Position numbers and translations under genes: made by a program. Below are positions 35,490 through 44,069 of a stretch of DNA of 64,000 bases, piece by piece. Positions within the stretch are counted from its first letter, which is position 1. The number at the start of each line of letters is the position of its first letter. The DNA is from UBA2357 sp041916775 (GTDB taxonomy: Bacteria; Pseudomonadota; Gammaproteobacteria; Burkholderiales; Rhodocyclaceae), in NCBI GenBank assembly GCA_041916775.1, contig JAYRYZ010000012.1:79874-143873 (forward strand). The letters are read 5' to 3'. The notes under the pieces were generated by a model. That model did no database searches. It was not told the DNA's origin and worked only from the letters and a program-made list of their open reading frames with translations.

Positions 35490-35507
35490 TGGCCCTTTGC
35501 AGGGCCA
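35490..35507 (-). terminator. Hairpin behind the H-NS gene
   Basis: TGGCCCT-TTGC-AGGGCCA, a perfect 7-bp stem with a 4-nt loop, 10 bp past the stop of the H-NS-like gene. There is no U-tract in the minus-strand direction, so Rho-independent termination is only a possibility. Confidence 0.35.
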
Positions 35508-35517
35508 GGCGAAAAGC

Positions 35518-35796
35518 TCAGATCGCGAAATCCTGCTTGTTCTTTCCTTCAAGCCATTTCGGCGTACGGCCCTGGCCCGTCCAGGTATCGCCCGTTTCCG
35601 GATTGCGATAGCGGGGAACGCCCGGCGTGCGCTTGGCCTTTCCGGGTTTGCCGAACAGGTCTTCGGCGCTCAGGCCGAATTGGCTGATCAATTCACGTGC
35701 TTGCGCGATTGCATTCACGCGCGCTTCCTTACGGACGGATGCAATCTGTGCCTCGAGCGCTTCTTTTTGTGCAAGCAGATCTGCGAGAGTCGTCAT
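35518..35796 (-). CDS. H-NS family nucleoid-associated protein
   Basis: 92 residues. N-terminal coiled coil (about 4-38) for oligomerisation and a C-terminal DNA-binding segment (about 55-88) with the family signature TWTGQGRTPKWL. Length fits the short betaproteobacterial H-NS type. GAGGAT lies 9 nt before the ATG. It should silence AT-rich genes; AT-rich DNA lies directly upstream, so autoregulation is plausible. Confidence 0.93.
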   Translation of the reverse strand: MTTLADLLAQKEALEAQIASVRKEARVNAIAQARELISQFGLSAEDLFGKPGKAKRTPGVPRYRNPETGDTWTGQGRTPKWLEGKNKQDFAI

Positions 35797-35924
35797 GACT
35801 TGAAATCCTCGTTTCCAGGTTATAAAGCGCGAATGCTAGCGTAGAGAACCTTCATTGTAAATCGAATTGAATTTTCTGTGCTTGATGACGAATAAGCTGC
35901 GACGCGATCGAGGAAAATTGGCGG

Positions 35925-35942
35925 CTATATCTTTGGATATAG
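35925..35942. repeat. Perfect dyad CTATATC-TTTG-GATATAG
   Basis: Seven-bp arms with a 4-bp centre, about 130 bp upstream of the H-NS gene start. Could be an operator or a small hairpin; no protein is assigned. Confidence 0.3.
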
Positions 35943-36082
35943 GCATGAATTTTCTCGAGAGCGCCGGAAGAGCGCGGCGCGCGAATGTTGTCGTCGCGTT
36001 GCGAGCGCGTTCTGGTGAGTCTGGTTGGAATTCCGTTGCAATGATGTCGGGCCATCGACTGGAATGGACCAGGTCGTGCAAT

Positions 36083-36097
36083 CAATTGTGACAATTG
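36083..36097. repeat. Perfect dyad CAATTGT-G-ACAATTG
   Basis: A 15-bp palindrome with a single central base, about 290 bp upstream of the H-NS gene and 75 bp behind the BLUF stop. The shape resembles MarR-type operators; the regulator is unknown. Confidence 0.3.
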
Positions 36098-36171
36098 CTT
36101 TGCCCGGTCAGCCGGGGAGCGCATTGGGGATGGCCTTCAGGCGCTCGGGTGCGCCCGCACAGAGCGGCTAC

Positions 36172-36597
36172 TCAATGGTAAGCGTTGCAGAACTCGAGCA
36201 GAAGTCCGCGGGCGACGCCGAGTTTCTCCTTGTTCGAGGCGAGGGCGAAACGTTCCGAGTCGAGTGGGATATAGCCGGACAGTTCGGCCAGGTTCGCGGG
36301 TGCGATTCGCCTGAAGCCCATCGACCAGCGCGAGAATTCGCGCTGCTCTATATCGGCTTCGTTCAGCACGACGATATCGCGATGCCGGGTATCGGTCATG
36401 ATGCGCGCGAGCGTGTCGATCACAGGTTGCGCTTCGCCCTCGATGACCTGCATGAAACAGCCATCCAGATACAGCAGAATGCCGGTGATGCCACGCGGCC
36501 CGTTGTTCCGGACCGAGGCTTTGAGGATTGCGTCGAGTTCCGCGTCCGAAAACGCATGGCTCGCGGTGCTGACGTAGATCAATTGAACCAGTGGCAT
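36172..36597 (-). CDS. Stand-alone BLUF blue-light sensor
   Basis: 141 residues, essentially only a BLUF flavin-binding domain: LIYVSTASHAF (photoactive Tyr, about 7), RNNGPRGITGILLY (Asn), CFMQVIEGE (photoactive Gln), FSRWSMGFR (Trp and Met of the switching strand), then a short helical cap. The ATG at 36597 begins MPLVQLIYVS; the long upstream extension of the frame has no homology. No effector domain is attached, so it must signal through a partner, as PixD or PapB do. The gene upstream on the same strand encodes a GGDEF-EAL protein, a natural candidate partner. Confidence 0.92.
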   Translation of the reverse strand: MPLVQLIYVSTASHAFSDAELDAILKASVRNNGPRGITGILLYLDGCFMQVIEGEAQPVIDTLARIMTDTRHRDIVVLNEADIEQREFSRWSMGFRRIAPANLAELSGYIPLDSERFALASNKEKLGVARGLLLEFCNAYH

Positions 36598-36752
36598 CGA
36601 TTCGTATCCCTGCGCGGCGGGAGTGCGCGACCTTGCTCGGGCTGATTCGGCTGGACTTCCCACGAAGGCGGGCGGAGCACGCGCACGCATAGTCGCAAAA
36701 TGTGAAACCTGCTCCAGCATATCAGCGTACGCGGATGCGCGGAGGGAATTCG

Positions 36753-36782
36753 CGAGGGGCTTGATCATGATCAAGCCCCTCG
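36753..36782. promoter_or_regulatory. 30-bp perfect palindrome containing an FNR/Dnr box
   Basis: The sequence is exactly self-complementary over 30 bp. Its centre, 36761-36774, reads TTGATCATGATCAA, a perfect match to the FNR/Anr/Dnr consensus TTGAT-N4-ATCAA. It lies 156 bp upstream of the BLUF start and 71 bp behind the GGDEF-EAL stop. It could also form a 13-bp stem with a CATG loop and act as a terminator, but no T-run follows on either strand. Confidence 0.55.
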
Positions 36783-36853
36783 ACCGGCCACGCGATGGCA
36801 CGGAAAGGGGCGAGGCCGGGTCCCTGCCGACGTATGGCCCGAGTGGGCCAGGA

Positions 36854-39064
36854 TCAGGCCGGGCCTGCTTCCGTGACCCAGGCGGGCCGGTGCGAGTCGC
36901 GCTCGCCCAGCCAGGTTTCGAGGGCCGCCGCGGGCAGCGGTGGCGCGAACCAATAGCCTTGCGCGATGCGATAGCCCTGCTTGCGCAGTTGATCGTACTG
37001 GTGTGAATCCTCGACGCCCTCGGCGACCACGCTGAGCTGCAGGCCCTCGCCTATGCGTATCACTGCGCTGGTCAGGGCGCGGCTCGCCTCGCTGTGATCG
37101 ACATCCTGGACAAAGCTCTTGTCGAGCTTGAGCTCGCTGACAGGGAGATGACGCAGGACTCCGAGGCTCGAGTAGCCGGTGCCGAAATCGTCGAGCGAGA
37201 GGCGTACCCCTTGCGCATGCACGTCGCGGATGGCCTTCATCGTGCCGGGATGGGTATCCATGAGCACGCTCTCGGTGATCTCCACGGTGAGATCCTGCGG
37301 TGTGAGGGCGTGGTCGCGGAGAATATTCGCGATGTGGCGGGGGAGGTCGAGGTTGTGGAAGTTGGTGGGCGAGAGGTTCACCGACACGGCCGGAATCGGC
37401 AGGCCACGCCGGCGCCAGTCGGCGAGCTGACGGCAGGCCTCGCCGAGCGCCCATTCGCTGAGTTCGCCGATCAGGCCGCACTCCTCGGCGAGAGGGATGA
37501 AGCGTAGCGGCGGGATGGCGCCGAATTGCGGGTGATGCCAGCGCGCCAGCGCCTCGACGCCGCGGAGCCGGCCGTCGCGCAGATCGATCTGCGGCTGGTA
37601 ATGCAGCTGCAACTGCCGGTTCGACAGGGCATCGCGCAACGCGGCCTCCATCGCGAGCCGCTCCTGCGCGATTTGGTTCATCTCCTCACTGAAGAAGCTG
37701 AAGCGCCTGCGGCCACCGCGCTTGGCCTGCACCATCGCCATGTCGGCGCGCTGGATCAGGGTCTGGATGTCGCGGCCGTTATCCGGGAACAGGCTGATGC
37801 CGATGCTCGCCGAGGGCGTCAGCGTGACCGACCCGACTTCGCAGGCGAGCGACAGCGCTGTCAGCAGGTGCTCCACGAAATCGGCCGCACGTGCGCTGTC
37901 GCACTGGGTCAGCACGATGACGAACTCGTCTCCGGAGAGCCGGCCGAGGATGTCGGCATCCCCGACCCGGCTCCGCAGCCGTGCCGTGACGATGCGCAGC
38001 AACGCATCGCCCGCGTCGGGGCCGAGCGAATCGTTCACCTGCTTGAAGCGGTCGAGGTCCAGGAACAGCACCGCAAGTGGTTCGCGGCTGTGCGCCGCGC
38101 GCGCGATCGCCTGGTCCGCATGGGCTTGCAGCAGGCTGCGGTTAGGGAGGCCCGTGACGCCGTCGTAGAAGGCGAGCTGGCGGATCCGGGTGCGGGACGC
38201 TTCGCGTTCGAGCGCCAGCACGCAAAGGTCCACGCTGACCTCGACGAGGCGCTGATGCAGGGCATCCGGCCCGCGACACTCACGGTAGTAGAAAGCGAAG
38301 GTGCCCGCCACCCGGCCATCATGTGCAATGATCGGGCTCGACCAGCAGGCTCGATAGCCGTGTGGCAGGATGAGGTGCCGGTAGGGTGCCCAGAGCGGGT
38401 CGTGTTCGATATCCGTGACCACTACCGGCTCGCGGCGGTGCGCGGCCGTGCCGCAGGACCCGCCTACCGGGCCGATTCTTGCACCATCGATGGCGCGCGA
38501 GTACTCTGGCGGCAGGCTGGGTGCGGCGAGCGGACGAAGGCAGCCTTCGTCATCCACCTGCAGGATGGAGGCGGCGACTTCGGGTGCGATCCGCTCCACC
38601 TCGAGGCAAACGAGGTTCATCACGCTCCCCAGTGTCTCCTCGCGCGCCATGGCGGCCAGCACACGGTGCTGGAGGAGTTCATGCATCTTGGTGTGCGTGA
38701 TGTCGGTCAGTGCCCAGACGATATGTGCGTCCGCTCCGGAGGCGCCGGCGATGGGGTTGAGGACGAGCGCGCACCAGTGCAGCAGCCCGTTGCAGTCGCG
38801 GACGAGCTCGTCGGAGCGGAAGCTGCGCCCGGATTCGAGCTGAGCCTCGATGTCGTCGAAATGTTGGCGCGGCTGCCGGGGGCTGCCGTAAAGCAGGTCC
38901 TGCGGCCGCCTGCCGCCTGCCTCGTCCTCGGACCACCCGAGCAGCCGGGTGAAGCCTGCATTGACGTGCACGATCCGGCTGTCGCCATCGGTGATGATCA
39001 CCGCATCGACGGCCTGTTCCAGTGTCCGCGCGAGCAGTTCGTTAGCGTTGGAGGTTTCAGGCAT
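36854..39064 (-). CDS. PAS-GAF-GGDEF-EAL c-di-GMP turnover protein
   Basis: 736 residues without TM. PAS about 8-128 (IITDGDSRIVHVNAGFTRLLG), GAF about 140-300 (GGSCGTAAHRREPVVV, SSPIIAHDGRVAGTFAFYY), GGDEF about 308-470 with SGDEF, a substitution tolerated in active cyclases, and no RxxD inhibitory site at the usual place. EAL about 485-725 with EALARW, SVNLSPTNF, TVEITESVLM, DDFGTGYSS, LKLDKSF, AEGVE and QGYWF, so all catalytic positions look present. Probably both cyclase and phosphodiesterase, with a net direction set by the PAS and GAF domains. Neighbour of the BLUF gene and divergent from the Crp/Fnr gene. Confidence 0.93.
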   Translation of the reverse strand: MPETSNANELLARTLEQAVDAVIITDGDSRIVHVNAGFTRLLGWSEDEAGGRRPQDLLYGSPRQPRQHFDDIEAQLESGRSFRSDELVRDCNGLLHWCALVLNPIAGASGADAHIVWALTDITHTKMHELLQHRVLAAMAREETLGSVMNLVCLEVERIAPEVAASILQVDDEGCLRPLAAPSLPPEYSRAIDGARIGPVGGSCGTAAHRREPVVVTDIEHDPLWAPYRHLILPHGYRACWSSPIIAHDGRVAGTFAFYYRECRGPDALHQRLVEVSVDLCVLALEREASRTRIRQLAFYDGVTGLPNRSLLQAHADQAIARAAHSREPLAVLFLDLDRFKQVNDSLGPDAGDALLRIVTARLRSRVGDADILGRLSGDEFVIVLTQCDSARAADFVEHLLTALSLACEVGSVTLTPSASIGISLFPDNGRDIQTLIQRADMAMVQAKRGGRRRFSFFSEEMNQIAQERLAMEAALRDALSNRQLQLHYQPQIDLRDGRLRGVEALARWHHPQFGAIPPLRFIPLAEECGLIGELSEWALGEACRQLADWRRRGLPIPAVSVNLSPTNFHNLDLPRHIANILRDHALTPQDLTVEITESVLMDTHPGTMKAIRDVHAQGVRLSLDDFGTGYSSLGVLRHLPVSELKLDKSFVQDVDHSEASRALTSAVIRIGEGLQLSVVAEGVEDSHQYDQLRKQGYRIAQGYWFAPPLPAAALETWLGERDSHRPAWVTEAGPA

Positions 39065-39220
39065 CCTGATCCGCCTTCGGGTGGTGACGTTCGAGGTGAG
39101 GCATTGGCAAATACGATATCAATAACCATACACGAAGACCACCGATCATGGGGCCGGTCCCGACGCTGCGTTGGCAGCAGCGGCCGGCGTTCTTGATCAT
39201 GACGATCGGAAGCCAGGTGC

Positions 39221-39910
39221 ATGACAGACAAGATCTCCACGCAGACGCTGCTGCGTTCCCTCCCCATCTTCTCCGAGCTGTCCGACGAGGACCTGCGCGT
39301 GCTCGAAGGCATGTCGCTGCGGCGCACGCTCGCGCAGGGCGAGGTGCTGTTCCATCGCGGCGAGACCCCGAGCGGTTTTCACGTGCTGGTGGCGGGGCAG
39401 ATCAAGCTCGCCTTCAGCTCCGCCAAGGGCACGGAGAAGATCGTCGATGTGGTCGGCCCCGGCATGTCCTTCGGCGAGGCGGTGATGTTCATGAACCAGC
39501 CCTATCCGGTGTTCGCCGAGGCCTTGTGCGACAGTGAGCTCGTGACGGTGAATCAGCGCGCGATCTTCTCGCTGATCGAGAAGGAGCCCGACTTCGCGCG
39601 AAAGCTGCTCGCCGGCTTGTCCTTGCGTCTGCACACGCTGGTGCGCGACGTCGAAACGTACACACTGCGCTCCAGCGCGCAGCGCGTGATCAGCCACCTG
39701 CTGCAGCAGGCGCTGGATGCCCCTACCGAGGGTGGGCATCCGCTGGTCGTGCTGACCGTCTCCAAGCAGGTGCTGGCCTCGCGCCTCAACATCACGCCCG
39801 AGACGCTGTCGCGTGTGTTCCACGAGTTGGCCGAAGCGGGCCTCATCGCCGTCCATGGCAAGCGCATCAGGCTGCTTGATCCGGATGGGCTGGCACGCTT
39901 CGAGGGCTGA
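39221..39910 (+). CDS. Crp/Fnr family transcription regulator
   Basis: 229 residues. Cyclic-nucleotide-type beta barrel about 15-125 (HRGETPSGFHVLVAGQIKLA), dimer helix about 130-150, HTH about 165-220. The recognition helix reads TPETLSRVFHEL, so the E-x-x-S-R residues that read TTGAT in FNR are retained. It has no N-terminal cysteine cluster, so it is not an iron-sulfur FNR and is closer to the Dnr/heme or effector-free types. It could therefore recognise the TTGAT-N4-ATCAA box at 36761. ATG at 39221. Confidence 0.9.
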   Translation: MTDKISTQTLLRSLPIFSELSDEDLRVLEGMSLRRTLAQGEVLFHRGETPSGFHVLVAGQIKLAFSSAKGTEKIVDVVGPGMSFGEAVMFMNQPYPVFAEALCDSELVTVNQRAIFSLIEKEPDFARKLLAGLSLRLHTLVRDVETYTLRSSAQRVISHLLQQALDAPTEGGHPLVVLTVSKQVLASRLNITPETLSRVFHELAEAGLIAVHGKRIRLLDPDGLARFEG

Positions 39911-39979
39911 TCCCTGCGGTCAGGTGTGACGCCATTCGTACCCATTTCCGCGGAAACTTTCGCGCGGCGGTGGTGTCAT

Positions 39980-40003
39980 GCGGCGGTAACAATGCGCTAA
40001 AAT
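39980..40003 (+). promoter_or_regulatory. Possible sigma-70 promoter of the CZB chemoreceptor gene
   Basis: A good -10 hexamer TAAAAT at 39998-40003 with a weak -35 (TGTCAT-like) 18 bp upstream, 31 bp ahead of the ATG at 40035. Only the -10 is convincing. Confidence 0.3.
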
Positions 40004-40034
40004 CTGAAAATCACAAGCACTTGTCAGGGATACC

Positions 40035-41153
40035 ATGTTCTGGGGCTCAGCGAAGGCATTGCATGGCGCTCAAGCCGAAATTCTGGCCCTGAAGCAGCAA
40101 CTCGATGTTCAGCGCGACGAAAATCGTGCGCTTGTCGCACGCATCGAGGAGGTCCAGGCCGAGGCCAGTGCCAAGGCCAGCGAATGTGAGACCCTGAAGG
40201 CGGTGCTGGTACACCTGTCGGAGTTCAGCCAGACGCTGGCGGATTCCCAGGTGAGCCTCGGTACCATGGCCAATCAACTCAAGGAAGAGCGCAACCAGGC
40301 CATCCAGGCGGCAGCGGTGTCGGCGACGAGTGGTCAGACCACCACTGAGATCGCCACCAACCTGCACAGATTGGCGGAAAACTCGGCGGCCACCGCGCGT
40401 GAGGTGGGGGTGCTGGCGCAGCAGGCCGACCAGATCAGCCTGATCGTGCAGCTCATCCACGAGATCGCCGACCAGACCAACCTGCTGGCGCTGAATGCCG
40501 CGATCGAGGCTGCGCGTGCCGGAGAGTCGGGGCGCGGGTTTGCCGTCGTTGCTGACGAAGTGCGCAAGCTGGCCGAGCGCACAGCGAAGGCGACCCAGGA
40601 AATCGAGACCCTGGTGTCCAGCGTCAGGCACAACTCGTCGGCCGCCAAGTCGGCGATGGATGAGTTGTCGTCGTCGGCTGACGACTTCAGCCAGCGTGGC
40701 AACAAGGCCACCGAGAGCATGGAGCAGCTCGTCTCCCTGAGCCGCAAGATGGAGCTGGTGATTGCGGGGGGCGCGCTCAGGAGCTTCGTCGAGCTCGCCA
40801 AGGTGGATCACCTCGTGTTCAAGTTCCGCATCTACATGGGGCTGTTCGGACTTGCGCATGTCGACCGCAGCGGGGTCGCCTCGCACACCGAGTGCCGGCT
40901 CGGCAAGTGGTATTACCAGGGAGAGGGGCGCGAGTGCTTCAGCAAGCTCGCGGGTTACAAGGAACTCGAGCCGCCGCACATGGAGGTGCACAAGCACGGC
41001 CAGGCTGCGGTGGAAGCCAAGCTCCAGGGTGACGCGGCGGCCATGCTCCATCATGTTGGGCAGATGGAGGCCGCCAGCGCAACAGTGGTGGCCTGCCTCG
41101 AGCGCATGGCCGAAACGGCCGGCAGTGACACGCACCTGCTCTGTCACGAATGA
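40035..41153 (+). CDS. Soluble methyl-accepting protein with CZB zinc-binding domain
   Basis: 372 residues, no TM. Coiled coil about 10-60; MCP signalling domain about 95-245 with the hairpin tip ADQTNLLALNAAIEAARAGESG and GFAVVADEVRKLAERT; C-terminal CZB domain about 255-365 with the 3His/1Cys zinc pattern: His in KVDHLVFKF, Cys in SHTECRLGKWYY, His in EPPHMEVHKHG. CZB domains sense zinc or hypochlorous acid through the Cys. It is placed after the Crp/Fnr gene, 124 bp apart. No che genes are near. Confidence 0.92.
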   Translation: MFWGSAKALHGAQAEILALKQQLDVQRDENRALVARIEEVQAEASAKASECETLKAVLVHLSEFSQTLADSQVSLGTMANQLKEERNQAIQAAAVSATSGQTTTEIATNLHRLAENSAATAREVGVLAQQADQISLIVQLIHEIADQTNLLALNAAIEAARAGESGRGFAVVADEVRKLAERTAKATQEIETLVSSVRHNSSAAKSAMDELSSSADDFSQRGNKATESMEQLVSLSRKMELVIAGGALRSFVELAKVDHLVFKFRIYMGLFGLAHVDRSGVASHTECRLGKWYYQGEGRECFSKLAGYKELEPPHMEVHKHGQAAVEAKLQGDAAAMLHHVGQMEAASATVVACLERMAETAGSDTHLLCHE

Positions 41154-41209
41154 TCCGCGGCGCCCGCACGGCCTTCGCCGGGGCGGGGAAGGGCAGGATC
41201 CGTCGCTAC

Positions 41210-41641
41210 TCAGCCCAGATGCGTATGCCGTTCCGGGCGTGCTTCGCTTTCCATCTCCGCCAAGCCCTGCAGGATGCCGCAGGCCTCGACCGCCTGCTCG
41301 CGCTGGCAGCGTTCGCGCAGGCCGATCAATGAGGTGCGCAGTTGCTCCAGTTCGCGGATGCGCGCGTCGACGTGTGCAATGTGCTGGTCGAACACCGCGT
41401 TGACCGCGCTGCAGCAGGCATCCGGCTGATCGGCCAGCGCAAGGATGCGGCGGATCTCCTCATGGCTCATGTCGAGTGCCCGGCAGTTGCGGATGAAGCG
41501 CAGCCGCTCGACATGCTCATGTCCATAGCTGCGGAAATTGCCGGCCGTGCGCGCCGCAGCCGGCAGTAGGCCCTCGCGTTCGTAGTAGCGCACGGTCTCG
41601 ACCGTGCATTGCGCGGATCGCGCCAGGTCACCTATCTTCAT
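41210..41641 (-). CDS. cadR: Cd(II)/Pb(II)-responsive MerR-family regulator
   Basis: 143 residues. MerR HTH in residues 1-70 (MKIGDLARSAQCTVETVRYY, YEREGLLP, RLRFIRNCRALDMS), dimer helix about 80-115. Metal-binding Cys at 77, 112 and 121; the 9-residue spacing of the last pair resembles PbrR. A histidine pair HTH near the end may add ligands. Divergent from the P-type ATPase gene, with the MerR promoter in the 103-bp gap. It should repress and, with Cd or Pb bound, activate that gene. cadR versus pbrR cannot be settled from sequence. Confidence 0.9.
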   Translation of the reverse strand: MKIGDLARSAQCTVETVRYYEREGLLPAAARTAGNFRSYGHEHVERLRFIRNCRALDMSHEEIRRILALADQPDACCSAVNAVFDQHIAHVDARIRELEQLRTSLIGLRERCQREQAVEACGILQGLAEMESEARPERHTHLG

Positions 41642-41677
41642 CGCACTCTTCCTTCATCGCGGCGTTTCTATCAGGGC

Positions 41678-41708
41678 TTGACTCTATAGTAGCTTCAGGG
41701 TGTGGAAT
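41678..41708 (+). promoter_or_regulatory. MerR-type promoter and operator of the metal ATPase
   Basis: A -35 TTGACT (41678-41683) and -10 TGGAAT (41703-41708) are separated by 19 bp, the overlong spacer typical of MerR-controlled promoters. Between them a dyad ACTCTATAGTAGCTTCAGGGT spans 41681-41701 and fits the CadR/PbrR/ZntR operator shape. It lies just ahead of the ATPase start at 41745 and 37 bp from the regulator start. Confidence 0.8.
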
Positions 41709-41744
41709 GGTTCCCGTGTTCCTCATCTGCCGGAGTCCAGCCCC

Positions 41745-44069
41745 ATGCGTACCGTGAGGCCCATCCAGGGGCCGATCAGCTATCGCCCCGTCGCCCGTGG
41801 CTTGGCAGCCTCGACTGATCCGTCCGGCTGCGGTGAGCGTGAGGCCTGCTGCTGTGGCGAGCGGCACGAACGACAACGGCCGGACAGCGCTGTGATGACC
41901 GACTTGCCGCGCGCACCCGGCGAAGTCCAGACGCGCATCCGCATCATGCAGATGGATTGTCCCACCGAAGAAGGCTTGCTCCGCACCCGGCTTGGCGCAA
42001 TGGCGGGGGTGGGGCACCTCGGCTTCAACCTGATGCAGCGCGTGCTGACCGTCAATCACGCCCCGGCGCGGCTGGAAGCGGTGCTGGAAGCGATCCGTGC
42101 GCTCGGGTTCTCGCCTGAGCCCTTGCGGGATGACGTCGCGCCCGAGCCCGAGCGGATGCCGGCGCACAAGCCATGGTGGCCACTGGCGCTTGCCGCTGTG
42201 CTTGCGCTGGGTGCCGAGGCGGTGCACTGGTGGCACTTGCCGGATTGGGTCGCGGCGGCGTTCGCCGTCATCGCGGTGCTCATGTGCGGTCTCTCCACCT
42301 TTCGCAAGGGGTGGATTGCGGTGCGTAATCGCAACTTCAACATCAACGCGCTGATGAGCATCGCCGTTACCGGTGCATTGCTGATCGGACAATGGCCCGA
42401 GGCTGCGATGGTGATGGTGTTGTTCACGCTCGCTGAACTGATCGAGGCGCGCTCACTGGAGCGTGCGCGCAACGCGATCCGCGGCTTGACGGCGCTGGTA
42501 CCGGAAGAGGCCTCCGTCTTGCAGGCCGACGGGCGCTGGTGCCGGGTGCCTGCCCGTGACGTGAAGATCGGTGCGCGTGTACGGATCCAGCCGGGGGAGC
42601 GGATCGCGCTCGACGGAACCGTGCTGAGTGGCCGCTCGACGGTCAACCAGGCGCCGATCACCGGTGAGAGCCTGCCGGTGGACAAGGTCGAGGGCGATGC
42701 GGTGTTCGCCGGCACCATCAACGAAACCGGGTCGTTCGAGTACGCCGTCACCGCGCGCGCCGATGACAGCACGCTGGCGCGCATCATCCATGCGATCGAG
42801 GCGGCCCAGGGGGCACGTGCGCCTACCCAGCGCTTCGTCGACGCCTTCGCCCGCGTCTATACCCCAGCGGTGCTGGGCGTCGCGCTCGTGGTGGCGGTGC
42901 TGCCACCATTGATGCTCGACGGGGCGTGGCTCGCGTGGATCTACAAGGCGCTGGTGCTGCTGGTGATCGCCTGCCCGTGCGCGTTGGTGATCTCCACGCC
43001 GGTCACCATCGTCAGCGGGCTCGCCGCTGCCGCGCGCCGCGGCATTCTCGTGAAGGGGGGCGGCTATCTGGAGCGCGGGCGCACGCTCACCTGGATCGCG
43101 CTCGACAAGACCGGCACGCTGACCCACGGCAAGCCGGTGCAGACCGACTTCGCGATGCTGTCCGGGCTGGACGCGGATACCGCGCGGCGACTGGCGGCGA
43201 GCCTGGCGGAGCACTCCGGTCATCCGGTTGCACGTGCTGTCGCCCGTGCCGCGCACGCCGATGGGGTGGCGCCAGCGGCCATCGCCACCGTCTCCGATTT
43301 CGAGGCCATTCCCGGGCGGGGCGTGCAGGGCACGATCGACGGCCAGGCCTGGCTGCTCGGCAACCACCGCCTCATCCACGAGCGAGGCCTGTGCAGCGAG
43401 GCGCTGGAAGTGCGCCTTGCCGCCCTCGAGGCCGAGGGCAGGAGCGTGGTGGTGCTGGCGAACGACGTTGGCGCGCACGCGCTGTTCGCAGTCGCCGACA
43501 CGGTCAGGGCGCACAGCCGCGCGGCGATCGCCGAGTTGCATGCGCTCGGCATCCGCACCCTGATGCTGAGCGGCGATAACAGCCAGACGGTGCGCGCGAT
43601 CGCAGAGCAGGTCGGCATCGACGAGGCTCACGGCGACCTCCTGCCGGAAGACAAGCTCGCTCATATCGCCGTGCGTGGGGCCGAGGGCGCCGTGATCGGC
43701 ATGGTCGGCGATGGCATCAACGACGCACCTGCGCTCGCACGTGCCGACATCGGTTTCGCGATGGGCGCGGCGGGCACCGGTACCGCGATCGAGACCGCCG
43801 ACGTCGCGCTGATGGACGACGACTTGCGCAAGTTGCCGCAGTTCGTGCGGCTGTCACGCCACACCCACCGCCTGCTGGTGCAGAACATAGTGATCGCGCT
43901 CGGCATCAAGGCAGCGTTTCTGGTGCTCACGCTGCTTGGGTTTGGGACGATGTGGATGGCGGTGTTCGCCGATGTTGGTGCAAGCCTGATCGTGGTCGCC
44001 AACGGCTTGCGCCTGCTACAGGACGGGATCAGCCCGCGTCAGCCGACCATGACGGCGGTGGGTGGGTGA
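41745..44069 (+). CDS. cadA: Heavy-metal P1B-type ATPase (Zn/Cd/Pb exporter)
   Basis: 774 residues. Cys-rich N-terminus (GCGEREACCCGE, about 26-38) followed by a heavy-metal-associated-like domain with IMQMDCPTEE; about eight TMs starting near 143; actuator loop with ITGESLPVDK; CPC ion site in IACPCALVIS; phosphorylation motif DKTGTLTHGK; EHSGHPVARA with the HP motif of the N-domain; GDGINDAPALARADIG in the P-domain. This combination is that of ZntA/CadA/PbrA exporters (inner membrane, efflux of divalent metals). ATG at 41745 has GGAG 9 nt upstream; a GTG at 41700 lies inside the promoter and is rejected. Its last 41 nt overlap the convergent gene at 44029. Confidence 0.93.
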   Translation: MRTVRPIQGPISYRPVARGLAASTDPSGCGEREACCCGERHERQRPDSAVMTDLPRAPGEVQTRIRIMQMDCPTEEGLLRTRLGAMAGVGHLGFNLMQRVLTVNHAPARLEAVLEAIRALGFSPEPLRDDVAPEPERMPAHKPWWPLALAAVLALGAEAVHWWHLPDWVAAAFAVIAVLMCGLSTFRKGWIAVRNRNFNINALMSIAVTGALLIGQWPEAAMVMVLFTLAELIEARSLERARNAIRGLTALVPEEASVLQADGRWCRVPARDVKIGARVRIQPGERIALDGTVLSGRSTVNQAPITGESLPVDKVEGDAVFAGTINETGSFEYAVTARADDSTLARIIHAIEAAQGARAPTQRFVDAFARVYTPAVLGVALVVAVLPPLMLDGAWLAWIYKALVLLVIACPCALVISTPVTIVSGLAAAARRGILVKGGGYLERGRTLTWIALDKTGTLTHGKPVQTDFAMLSGLDADTARRLAASLAEHSGHPVARAVARAAHADGVAPAAIATVSDFEAIPGRGVQGTIDGQAWLLGNHRLIHERGLCSEALEVRLAALEAEGRSVVVLANDVGAHALFAVADTVRAHSRAAIAELHALGIRTLMLSGDNSQTVRAIAEQVGIDEAHGDLLPEDKLAHIAVRGAEGAVIGMVGDGINDAPALARADIGFAMGAAGTGTAIETADVALMDDDLRKLPQFVRLSRHTHRLLVQNIVIALGIKAAFLVLTLLGFGTMWMAVFADVGASLIVVANGLRLLQDGISPRQPTMTAVGG

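Larger units (their letters stand above)
35797..36171. other. AT-rich intergenic region upstream of H-NS gene
   Basis: 375 bp between the BLUF gene stop and the H-NS gene start (both minus strand). No coding signal seen. It contains two perfect dyads (listed) and is the AT-richest stretch between 33.6 and 39 kb, consistent with a promoter and a target of H-NS itself. Confidence 0.5.

Noticed and set aside
39193..39206. FNR-like site TTGATCATGACGAT ahead of the Crp/Fnr gene
   Set aside because: Only the left half matches; the right half has two of five consensus bases, and it lies directly at the ribosome-binding region.
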